Under the pieces are notes generated by a model. That model worked only from the letters and a program-made list of their open reading frames with translations. It was not told where the DNA came from and ran no database searches. A stretch of DNA of 64,000 bases from Paenibacillus gorillae (GTDB lineage Bacteria; Bacillota; Bacilli; Paenibacillales; Paenibacillaceae): NCBI RefSeq assembly GCF_000513275.1, contig NZ_CBVJ010000145.1, forward strand, positions 1-64,000. Direction: 5' to 3'. Shown here piece after piece: positions 34,590 to 42,267 of this stretch; position 1 is the stretch's first letter, and the number at the start of each line of letters is the position of its first letter. A program made the translations under genes and the position numbers.

Positions 34590-34778
34590 ATGGGGAAAGA
34601 AAAGAAAGCTTTCGCGCTGCGCCTTGATCCTGATATTCACCGTGCGCTGGAGCAATGGGCAAATGACGAATTCCGCAGCGTCAACGGCCATATCGAGTTT
34701 TTGCTCAGGGAAGTGCTCGGGAAAGCGGGAAGGCTGCCGAAGCCTTCCTCCAGCAAACCGCAATCACAAGAAGAATAA
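34590..34778 (+). CDS. Arc-like ribbon-helix-helix DNA-binding protein
   Basis: A 62-residue protein with an N-terminal ribbon-helix-helix: strand KAFALRLDPDIHRALEQWA then helix EFRSVNGHIEFLLREVL. Proteins of this size act as dimeric regulators. The Ser/Pro/Gln-rich tail (residues 50-62) is disordered. AAGGAG precedes the ATG. It is co-transcribed with the SPFH gene and may autoregulate through the palindrome at 33663-33681; that is inference. Confidence 0.82.
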   Translation: MGKEKKAFALRLDPDIHRALEQWANDEFRSVNGHIEFLLREVLGKAGRLPKPSSSKPQSQEE

Positions 34779-34782
34779 AGGG

Positions 34783-34825
34783 ATGGCCGATTGTTCCGAT
34801 ACGGGAATGATTCGGCCATTTTTTA
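34783..34825 (+). terminator. Intrinsic terminator of the SPFH-RHH operon
   Basis: ATGGCCGA (34783-34790) pairs with TCGGCCAT (34812-34819), with additional inner pairing, followed by a T run. Confidence 0.85.
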
Positions 34826-34829
34826 TTTA

Positions 34830-34846
34830 TGTTATATAATCTAACA
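34830..34846. promoter_or_regulatory. GlnR/TnrA-type box upstream of riboswitch 1
   Basis: TGTTATATAATCTAACA fits TGTNA-N7-TNACA perfectly. It ends 6 bp before the -35 and its centre is about 51 bp upstream of the inferred start site, the position from which TnrA activates in B. subtilis. The same geometry recurs at 44124-44140. Confidence 0.75.
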
Positions 34847-34852
34847 TTAATA

Positions 34853-34882
34853 TTGACAAATCCATACGCTCCCTACTATACT
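34853..34882 (+). promoter_or_regulatory. Sigma-A promoter of the guanidine importer operon
   Basis: TTGACA (34853-34858), 18-bp spacer, TATACT (34877-34882). Inferred start near 34889, about 20 bases ahead of the riboswitch. Confidence 0.8.
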
Positions 34883-34910
34883 ACGATTAAACGTTAGGTT
34901 TTCTGACAAT

Positions 34911-35091
34911 TAAATAAAGGTTCTGTCCTTCTAATTGATGAGGATGAGAGCGAAAATGCTGTCTAGGGTTCCGTTGAGGCTTTGCATATGCAGAGAATCA
35001 AGTCTGGTCCAAGAGACGGCGTACAGTCTGATCGGGCTGTATAACACGGAAGGATAAAAGCCTGGGAGATTACATTCTCTCAGGCTTTTGT
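34911..35091 (+). ncRNA. Guanidine-I (ykkC) riboswitch 1
   Basis: All conserved guanidine-I blocks are present: AAATAAAGGTTC (34911), GTCTAGGGTTCCG (34961), GTCTGGTCCAAGAGAC (35001) and ACACGGAAGGATAAAAGCC (35044). A 12-bp terminator stem (35058-35069 with 35076-35087) followed by T residues reuses the aptamer's 3' strand, so ligand binding should prevent termination (ON switch). The controlled genes are the importer binding protein and permease. Confidence 0.95.
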
Positions 35092-35157
35092 TTATTTTAG
35101 AGCCCGGAGGGCAGCACGATTGGCTGTTCGGAGCGAAATAGACAAGGAGTGGGGAGA

Positions 35158-36171
35158 ATGGAAAAGTTGACGATGAAGAGACTGTGCAGCCTGTTGCTTG
35201 TGATCGCGATGTTCACCATTGCAGGCTGCGGAGGCGGCTCTAAAGCTTCTGGAGGAGCGGGAAGTCCGGTTACAATTGCGCTCAGTCCTTGGCCCGGCTG
35301 GTATATGTGGTATTTGGCGGAGGAAAAGGGCTTTTTCGAAAAGCACGGGGTTCAAGTTAAGCTGGAGTTTTTCCCTGTCTACAGTGACTCGCTTCAAGCT
35401 CTCGCGACGGGCAAGGTTGACGCTAACAGCCAGACACTTAGCGATACGCTAGCTCCGATCTCCAAAGGAATCCCGCTCAAAGCAGTGCTTGTGAATGATA
35501 ATTCTTTTGGCGGCGATGCGATTGTCAGCAAAGCGAACATCAACTCCATTGCGGAATTGAAAGGTAAAACCGTTGCGACCGAGCTGGGGACGGTAGATCA
35601 TCTGCTGCTGCTCACTGCTCTCGCGGAGAATAGCATGAAAGAAACGGATATTAATTACGTCAATATGACTGTCAACGACGCGGGTCCTGCTTTTATATCC
35701 GGCAAAACCGATGCATCGGTGCTGTGGGAGCCTTTCCAGACGATTGCGGTGAAGGAAGGGAAGGGCAAGGTATTGTTCTCATCGAAGGATACGCCGGGGC
35801 TTATTCCTGACTTGCTCGTATTCCGGGAGAAGATGGTAAAGGAAAGGCCGGAAGAGATCCAGAAAATCGTAGATGCCTGGTTCGATGCGGTCGCTTACTT
35901 CCAGGAAAATCAGGAGGAGGCCATCTCCTTGCTTGCGGGGAAGGCGGAGACGTCTCCCGAAGATTTCAAGCTTGGTATGGACAGTATCAAGCTGTTCTCG
36001 GTAGAGGATAATCTTCATGCGTTTGAGAAGCGGGATGAATATACGTCGCTTGAATATACGGCAGGAAAAACGGCGGCTTTCTTGAAGGGGCTCGATATGG
36101 TCGATGAGATTAAAGACGTAAGCGTCATGTTCGACTCGCAATTCGTTAAAAATACGGCAGCAAGGAAGTGA
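35158..36171 (+). CDS. ABC transporter substrate-binding lipoprotein, probable guanidine importer
   Basis: A 337-residue binding protein of the SsuA/NMT1-like (nitrate/sulfonate/bicarbonate) class. Lipobox FTIAGC (Cys near residue 23), then VTIALSPWPGWYMWYLAEEK, ATGKVDANSQTLSD and KGKTVATELGTVDHLLL. Family members bind many small compounds; guanidine as ligand is inferred from the riboswitch and from the catabolic genes downstream. ATG 35158 has AAGGAGTGGGG upstream. It is 6 bp from its permease. Confidence 0.85.
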   Translation: MEKLTMKRLCSLLLVIAMFTIAGCGGGSKASGGAGSPVTIALSPWPGWYMWYLAEEKGFFEKHGVQVKLEFFPVYSDSLQALATGKVDANSQTLSDTLAPISKGIPLKAVLVNDNSFGGDAIVSKANINSIAELKGKTVATELGTVDHLLLLTALAENSMKETDINYVNMTVNDAGPAFISGKTDASVLWEPFQTIAVKEGKGKVLFSSKDTPGLIPDLLVFREKMVKERPEEIQKIVDAWFDAVAYFQENQEEAISLLAGKAETSPEDFKLGMDSIKLFSVEDNLHAFEKRDEYTSLEYTAGKTAAFLKGLDMVDEIKDVSVMFDSQFVKNTAARK

Positions 36172-36177
36172 TGCGAG

Positions 36178-36978
36178 ATGAAACCGGTCAACAGACGCAA
36201 GCCGTATCGTATGCAAATCTTCAAAGAAATAGGAGCAAAGCCATTTGCCCTGACAGCAGGAGCTTCCTTCCTAGCCCTGCTGTTGATCTGGTCGGTGCTT
36301 AGTTATATGAAGCTCGTCAATCCGGTTTTTCTGCCGGAGCCGCATCAAGTGCTAATGGAATTGTTCAGGCAGCTTGGTACGGAGGCCTACTGGCATCATA
36401 TCGGCATTAGCGTGTTCCGCGTCTCGGCCGGCTTCCTGCTTGCTTGCATCGTCGGCATTCCGATCGGCCTGTTTGCCGGGACGTTCAAATACGGCGAAGC
36501 TGTGGTGGAACCGCCTATGGAGTTCATCCGTTACATGCCGGCGGTTGCTTTCATTCCGCTCATTATGGTGTGGGCGGGTATCGGTGAATGGGCGAAAATA
36601 TTGCTCATCTTCATCGGCTGCTTTTTCCAGCTCGTTCTGATGGTTGCCGACAACACGCGCCGGGTGTCGCATGACCTGCTGCAAGCCTCCTTCACGCTGG
36701 GAGCAAGCCGCTGGAAGGCCATTGAGACGGTGTTGATCCCGGCCATGCAGCCGCAATTAATGCATACGCTTCGTCTCATTCTCGGCTGGGCATGGACGTA
36801 TCTGGTAGTGGCTGAGCTTGTGGCCGTCAACAGCGGTTTGGGGTATGCGATTATGAAGGCACAGCGATTTTTGAATACGGATCAAATCTTTGTCGGCATC
36901 ATCGTTATTGGTTTGCTTGGTCTCATAAGTGATCGGATATTCGCCTTCATGAACAAGCGGTTTTTCCCTTGGGCCTAG
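36178..36978 (+). CDS. ABC transporter permease, probable guanidine importer
   Basis: A 266-residue SsuC-type permease with about six membrane segments. The EAA-type ATPase-docking loop is LLQASFTLGASRWKAIETVL near residue 164. N-terminal residues 1-20 are basic. It is coupled to the upstream binding protein (6 bp); the matching ATPase is encoded 7.5 kb downstream at 44442 behind a third riboswitch. Riboswitch 2 begins directly after its stop codon. Confidence 0.88.
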   Translation: MKPVNRRKPYRMQIFKEIGAKPFALTAGASFLALLLIWSVLSYMKLVNPVFLPEPHQVLMELFRQLGTEAYWHHIGISVFRVSAGFLLACIVGIPIGLFAGTFKYGEAVVEPPMEFIRYMPAVAFIPLIMVWAGIGEWAKILLIFIGCFFQLVLMVADNTRRVSHDLLQASFTLGASRWKAIETVLIPAMQPQLMHTLRLILGWAWTYLVVAELVAVNSGLGYAIMKAQRFLNTDQIFVGIIVIGLLGLISDRIFAFMNKRFFPWA

Positions 36979-36992
36979 CGGCTGATTGAACA

Positions 36993-37166
36993 GTTAAATA
37001 AAGGTTCCCGGTTAAGCAGCAAATGGGGACGAAAAAAGTTGTCTAGGGTTCCGCTGATGGGATGCGTGTAGTCATTCTAACAGGGCTGGACCGAGAGACG
37101 GCGTATGGCGCTTCGCCATATAACACGGAAGGATAAAAGCCTGGGAGAACAGCTCCTTGGCTTTTT
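36993..37166 (+). ncRNA. Guanidine-I (ykkC) riboswitch 2 (within the operon)
   Basis: Conserved blocks: AAATAAAGGTTCCCGG (36996), GTCTAGGGTTCCG (37041), GGGCTGGACCGAGAGACGG (37083) and ACACGGAAGGATAAAAGCC (37123). The block at 37085 reads CTGGACC where copies 1 and 3 have CTGGTCC. A terminator stem (37137-37147 with 37153-37163) ends in TTT. It starts 15 bases after the permease stop with no promoter visible, so it probably gates read-through from the first promoter into the catabolic genes. Confidence 0.93.
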
Positions 37167-37195
37167 CTATTTTAAACAAGCGGGAGGAACGCGGC

Positions 37196-37912
37196 ATGAT
37201 GTGGAGCAAAACGATAGAAGCGGGCGGCAAGTGGTCGGGAAGTATCGGCAAAGGGAGGCTGGTTCGCTTTACGGCTCAAGAGGCCGGGGCGAACTTATCA
37301 ATTCTGTTGTTCAATGCGAGAGATTTGACAGAGCGTTACAACATGCCGGATACGTTGAAGGCGCAATATACAGCGCGTTTGACGCGGGGGCATACACTAA
37401 TGAGCGACAACGGCCGTGTTCTGGCCAGTATTGTGGAGGATAGCCTGGGCTGGCATGATCCGATAGCCGGTTACATGAGCCGGTCGCTGACGGATCACAA
37501 ATACGGGCTGACAAATTACCAGCAGCAGCGCAATGATTGGCTGAGGAGCGGTCAGGAAAATTTCGCAGTTGAGCTGGTGCGCAGCGGACTGGGGGTGCGG
37601 GATATGATGCCTGTCGTCAATTTGTTTGCCAAAGTCAGCTGTGATAATGAAGGCGACATGCATTATGACGAGCTTCATTGTCCGGCGGGGGCGACGGTCA
37701 CGCTCCGCACGGAGATGGATGTGCTGCTGCTTCTGTCGAACACGCCGAATCCGCTGGATTCCCGCGTCGTCTATCCTTCTGTTCCTGTGCTGCTCGAAGT
37801 GTCGGAAGCGGCCGCGGTTGATCGGGACAGCGACTATTGTGTCCATTATCGCCCTGAGAACGTAAGGGCGTTCGAAAATACTTGGGAGTACCAGCTGCTG
37901 CTCGGCATTTAG
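37196..37912 (+). CDS. Urea-carboxylase-associated protein, larger subunit (carboxyguanidine deiminase type)
   Basis: A 238-residue DUF1989 protein, one of the pair formerly called urea-amidolyase-associated proteins. Such pairs form carboxyguanidine deiminase (CgdAB), turning carboxyguanidine into allophanate and ammonia. The core motif is EDSLGWHDPIAGYMS near residue 81. Compared with its neighbour it keeps the HD pair but lacks the flanking cysteines, so it is probably the non-catalytic or structural partner. ATG 37196 follows GGGAGGA. Confidence 0.87.
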   Translation: MMWSKTIEAGGKWSGSIGKGRLVRFTAQEAGANLSILLFNARDLTERYNMPDTLKAQYTARLTRGHTLMSDNGRVLASIVEDSLGWHDPIAGYMSRSLTDHKYGLTNYQQQRNDWLRSGQENFAVELVRSGLGVRDMMPVVNLFAKVSCDNEGDMHYDELHCPAGATVTLRTEMDVLLLLSNTPNPLDSRVVYPSVPVLLEVSEAAAVDRDSDYCVHYRPENVRAFENTWEYQLLLGI

Positions 37913-37948
37913 CGGGAAACGATCATTTTACGAGGGAGGAAGTTTGCG

Positions 37949-38599
37949 ATGACGGTATTTAATCGGGTAGAAAGCGTGAGAGATGAGGCAGATGCAGTCT
38001 ATGAGGCAACGGTACTGGCGGGGGACGGCTGGATGTATGACCTGAAGCCAGGACAGGTGCTGCGGATCGTGGATATGGAAGGCAATCAAGCGGCGGACAC
38101 GATATTTTACGCTGCGGATGATCCGGAGGATCACTATAGTGCCGTGGCGACAATAGCCGGGCAAAAAAATATTTATTTGACGGCGGGGTCCGTCTTGCTT
38201 GCTGAGTCGGGAAAGGCGCTTCTTCGGATTGTTGCTGATACCTGCGGCCGTCATGATACGGTGGGCGGTTCTTGCTCGGCTCAGAGCAACACCGTCCGCT
38301 ACGCCCATGAGAAGCTTCATATGCATAACTGCCGGGATACGTTTATGCTGCAGCTGGCGAAGCGGGGCGGGTCGTATTCGAAGCGTGATCTGGCGCCAAA
38401 CATCAATTTCTTCATGAATGTCCCGGTAACGAGCAATGGCGGTTTAAAGTTTGACGACGGTGTATCGTCGCCAGGGGCGTACGTGGAGCTTGAATCGCTT
38501 GGCCGAACGACAGTCTTGATCAGCAATTGCCCGCAATTGAACAATCCTTGTAATGGCTATAATCCGACGCCGATTCGCGTCTTGATCTGGGAGAATTGA
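37949..38599 (+). CDS. Urea-carboxylase-associated protein, smaller subunit (carboxyguanidine deiminase type)
   Basis: A 216-residue DUF1989 paralogue of the preceding protein. The probable metal/active site is ADTCGRHDTVGGSCSAQSN near residue 95, with more conserved cysteines in ISNCPQLNNPCNGYNP near the C-terminus. These are missing from the larger partner. It is expected to form the carboxyguanidine deiminase with it. GAGGGAGG precedes the ATG; the gene ends 26 bp before the carboxylase start. Confidence 0.88.
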   Translation: MTVFNRVESVRDEADAVYEATVLAGDGWMYDLKPGQVLRIVDMEGNQAADTIFYAADDPEDHYSAVATIAGQKNIYLTAGSVLLAESGKALLRIVADTCGRHDTVGGSCSAQSNTVRYAHEKLHMHNCRDTFMLQLAKRGGSYSKRDLAPNINFFMNVPVTSNGGLKFDDGVSSPGAYVELESLGRTTVLISNCPQLNNPCNGYNPTPIRVLIWEN

Positions 38600-38625
38600 A
38601 ACGGACGCTCGCTAAGGGGGAATAC

Positions 38626-41600
38626 ATGATGTTTACAAAAGTGCTAATTGCTAACCGCGGTGCTATCGCTGTACGTATAGAGCGGACGCTGCGCCGGCTC
38701 GGCATCCGGTCCGTTGCTGTCTATACACAAGCGGATCAAGACAGTCGGCATGTCGATGAGGCGGATGAAGCGGTGTTGATTGGTGATGGCCCGGCTAAGG
38801 AAAGTTATTTGAATGCGGAGCTCATCCTCAAGACGGCTATGGAGACCGGGGCGCAGGCGATCCATCCTGGCTATGGATTTTTAAGTGAAAATGCAGATTT
38901 TGCGCGAGCCTGCCGTGAGCAAGGCATTGTGTTCATCGGTCCGACGCCGGAGCAGATGGAGCAGTTCGGGCTGAAGCATTCCGCGCGGGAGCTGGCGGAA
39001 AAGGCGGGAGTCCCGATGCTGCCGGGTACACCGCTCATTACGGAACTTGCGGAAGCTTTGAGTGAGGCCGATCGAATCGGCTACCCGGTCATCTTGAAAA
39101 GTACTGCTGGCGGCGGCGGTATTGGGATGAGAGTGTGCGACGATGAGGGAGCGCTGATCGCCGCTTATGACGGCGTGCGTCATCTGGCCGAAACGAATTT
39201 CAAAAACGGCGGCTTGTTTTTGGAGAAATATATCGCCAGAGCCCGTCATGTCGAGGTGCAAATTTTCGGCAATGAATTCGGTGAGGTCGTTGCGCTTGGA
39301 GAGCGCGACTGCTCCATCCAGCGCCGCAATCAGAAGGTAGTTGAGGAAAGTCCGGCGCCGAATCTGCCGGAAGCCGTGCGTGCCGGTCTGCTTGCTTCCG
39401 CTACTCGGCTTGCTGCTGAAGTAGGCTACCGCAGCGCCGGGACGGTGGAATATCTATATGATCCGGAGAGCTGCGCCTTCTATTTCCTCGAAGTGAATAC
39501 AAGGCTGCAAGTGGAGCACGGTGTGACGGAGGAAGTGCTGGGCATCGACCTTGTCGAGTGGATGGTTCGCGAAGCTGCGGGAGAATTGCGGGGGCTGGAG
39601 ACTTTGGTTCCCGAACCCCAAGGACATAGCATACAAGCTCGAATCTATGCCGAGGATTGCTTGCAGAACTTCCGTCCGAGCGCCGGTCAGCTGGACCGGG
39701 CGGTATTTTCCGAGAATGCCCGTAATGAGAGCTGGGTGAGGGATGGCATTCAAATTACGACGCTTTACGATCCGATGCTGGCGAAAATCATCGTACACGG
39801 CAAGGATCGCGAAGAGGCTATCGCGAAGCTCCTAGCCGCGCTGGGTGAAACCAGGATGTTCGGCATTACAACCAATCTGCAATATTTGCAGGCGCTGCTT
39901 CAGGAGGCAGAATGCCGAGACGGTCTGGTCTACACGCGAATGCTGGAGGGGTTTGCTCCGGCTGAGGCTGCGCTTGAGGTGCTGGACGGAGGGATCCAGA
40001 CGACGGTACAGGATTTTCCTGGACGGGTTGGACACTGGGATGTAGGGGTGCCGCCATGCGGACCGATGGACCCGTACTCATTCCGGATTGGCAACAAGCT
40101 GCTTGGCAATGCCGACGATGCGGCAGGTCTCGAACTGACGCTGCGCGGCGGCGCTTATAAGTTTCGCGACGATATTTGGTTTTGTCTCACTGGCGCGGAT
40201 ATGGGGGCAGAGCTGGATGGGGAGCCTGTTCCGCTCCACCGGCCGTTGCGCGCTGATCGTGGTCAGGTGCTTCGCTTCGGTGAGACTTCTGCTGGGCTGC
40301 GGACGTACTTGCTGCTCGCAGGAGGGTTGGATATGCCCCGCATATTGGGCAGTTCTGCAACCTTTACGTTAGGCGGCTTTGGTGGCCACGGCGGACGGGC
40401 GCTTCGCGCGGGCGACGTGCTGCGGGTGAATGGCGGTCATCAGCCGCCGCCATGGAGCGGGTATATCGATGAAGCATTTCTTCCAGCTGTTGTCCGGGAG
40501 TGGACGATTGGCGTTATTCCGGGTCCGCATTGCACGGAGGAGTTTTTGCGGGCGGAGTATTTGACGCAGCTTACCGAGACGATATGGGAGGTGCATTTCA
40601 ACAGCTCCCGGACCGGCGTGCGATTAATTGGACCGGCTCCGCTGTGGACCCGAGAGGATGGAGGTGAAGCGGGGCTTCATCCTTCTAATATTCATGACAA
40701 TGCGTATGCAATTGGGACGCTGGATCTGACCGGCGATATGCCGATTTTGCTCGGTCCGGACGGGCCAAGTCTTGGCGGTTTCGTCTGTCCGGTAACGACA
40801 GCCTCCGCGGAGTTCTGGAAGCTGGGCCAATTGCATCCCGGCGACAAAGTGAGCTTCCGTCTGCTGACGCTGGAGGAGGCAGATGCGCTGCGTGAGGCTC
40901 AAGAAGCAAATCTGCAAGCGATTGGTCGTGGAGATGTGCAGGCACTTGCTGAATTAAGCTTGCCGCCCAAGCCGGATCGTTTGTTGGCGCCATCTTACCC
41001 GCTGTTAGTGAGCGAATCTGTGGGGCGGCGTTTTCCAATTACGATTCGCTGCAGCGGCGATGAGAATCTGCTCGTGGAATATGGCGCGTTGGAGCTTGAT
41101 CTGCTGCTGCGTTTCCAAGTGCATGTCTTAATGGATGCCATTCGCGACTGTGCGGACCTTCCTGTGCTGGATTTGACGCCGGGCATCCGCTCGCTGCAAG
41201 TGCATGTGGATCGCTCGCGAATAACGGTGGGCGAGGCCTGCCGTCTTATTCTTGAACTCGATCGTAAGCTTCCGCCGCTGGAGTCAATCCAAGTGCCTTC
41301 GCGAATCGTCCGGCTCCCGCTCTCGTGGGATGATCCGGCTACTCAGCAAGCGATTGACCGCTATCAGCAGACGGTACGGTCCGATGCGCCTTGGTGTCCG
41401 AGCAACATCGAGTTTATCCGCCGAATTAACGGGCTGGGCAGTATCGATGAGGTGCAGAGCATTGTGTATGACGCAAGTTATCTGGTACTGGGACTTGGTG
41501 ACGTTTATCTGGGCGCGCCTGTGGCAACACCGATGGATCCGCGTCATCGTCTCGTAACGACGAAGTACAATCCGGCCCGCACCTGGACGCCGGAGAATGC

Positions 41601-42267
41601 GGTTGGCATAGGCGGCGCCTACATGTGCGTGTATGGGATGGAAGGGCCTGGCGGCTATCAATTTGTCGGCCGGACAATCCAGATGTGGAACAAGCTCCGT
41701 ACGACGGAAAGCTTTCAGCCAGGTAAGCCTTGGCTGCTCCGGTTCTTCGATCAGATTCAGTTTTTCCCGGTAAGCGCCGACGAGCTGCTTCGTCTTCGCG
41801 AAGATTTTCCGCGCGGCCGCTATGAAGCTGAGATCGTAGAGACGACTTTTGATTTGGGAGAGTATCTGGCTTTCTTAGAAGAGATCGGGGACAGTGTGGA
41901 GCAATTCCGCGTGAAGCAGCGTGCGGCTTTTACTGCGGAAAGAGAGAGCTGGAAGGCGCTTGGTCTGGCTGAATATGTGTCGGAAAGCGATTCGGGACAA
42001 TTGGATGAGGAAGAGACGCTTCCACCCGGAACGGAAGCGGTGCGCTGCAATATGCCGGGAAGTGTATGGAAGGTGCTTGTCTCGCCGGGTGAAGCGGTTA
42101 AGAAAGGTGACACGCTGCTTATTATTGAGAGTATGAAGATGGAATTCTCGCAGCAGGCTTCCTGTGATGGCGTTGTGGCTTCCGTCTTCGTCAAGCCGGG
42201 CGATGAAGTGCATACGGGGCAGCTAATCGTCGGCATTACGACAGAAATTGGGGTGGTGGCAGGATGA
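38626..42267 (+). CDS. Biotin-dependent guanidine carboxylase (urea carboxylase family)
   Basis: A 1213-residue one-chain biotin carboxylase. An N-terminal biotin carboxylase (residues ~1-450; ATP-grasp KSTAGGGGIGMRV, FLEVNTRLQVEHGVTEE) is followed by the AHS2 and AHS1 carboxyltransferase domains (~460-1000) and a C-terminal biotinyl domain with IIESMKMEF (biotin Lys 1171). Family members carboxylate urea or guanidine; riboswitch control and the deiminase pair favour guanidine. No allophanate hydrolase is fused. ATG 38626 follows AAGGGGG. It overlaps the next gene by 4 bp. Confidence 0.93.
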   Translation: MMFTKVLIANRGAIAVRIERTLRRLGIRSVAVYTQADQDSRHVDEADEAVLIGDGPAKESYLNAELILKTAMETGAQAIHPGYGFLSENADFARACREQGIVFIGPTPEQMEQFGLKHSARELAEKAGVPMLPGTPLITELAEALSEADRIGYPVILKSTAGGGGIGMRVCDDEGALIAAYDGVRHLAETNFKNGGLFLEKYIARARHVEVQIFGNEFGEVVALGERDCSIQRRNQKVVEESPAPNLPEAVRAGLLASATRLAAEVGYRSAGTVEYLYDPESCAFYFLEVNTRLQVEHGVTEEVLGIDLVEWMVREAAGELRGLETLVPEPQGHSIQARIYAEDCLQNFRPSAGQLDRAVFSENARNESWVRDGIQITTLYDPMLAKIIVHGKDREEAIAKLLAALGETRMFGITTNLQYLQALLQEAECRDGLVYTRMLEGFAPAEAALEVLDGGIQTTVQDFPGRVGHWDVGVPPCGPMDPYSFRIGNKLLGNADDAAGLELTLRGGAYKFRDDIWFCLTGADMGAELDGEPVPLHRPLRADRGQVLRFGETSAGLRTYLLLAGGLDMPRILGSSATFTLGGFGGHGGRALRAGDVLRVNGGHQPPPWSGYIDEAFLPAVVREWTIGVIPGPHCTEEFLRAEYLTQLTETIWEVHFNSSRTGVRLIGPAPLWTREDGGEAGLHPSNIHDNAYAIGTLDLTGDMPILLGPDGPSLGGFVCPVTTASAEFWKLGQLHPGDKVSFRLLTLEEADALREAQEANLQAIGRGDVQALAELSLPPKPDRLLAPSYPLLVSESVGRRFPITIRCSGDENLLVEYGALELDLLLRFQVHVLMDAIRDCADLPVLDLTPGIRSLQVHVDRSRITVGEACRLILELDRKLPPLESIQVPSRIVRLPLSWDDPATQQAIDRYQQTVRSDAPWCPSNIEFIRRINGLGSIDEVQSIVYDASYLVLGLGDVYLGAPVATPMDPRHRLVTTKYNPARTWTPENAVGIGGAYMCVYGMEGPGGYQFVGRTIQMWNKLRTTESFQPGKPWLLRFFDQIQFFPVSADELLRLREDFPRGRYEAEIVETTFDLGEYLAFLEEIGDSVEQFRVKQRAAFTAERESWKALGLAEYVSESDSGQLDEEETLPPGTEAVRCNMPGSVWKVLVSPGEAVKKGDTLLIIESMKMEFSQQASCDGVVASVFVKPGDEVHTGQLIVGITTEIGVVAG

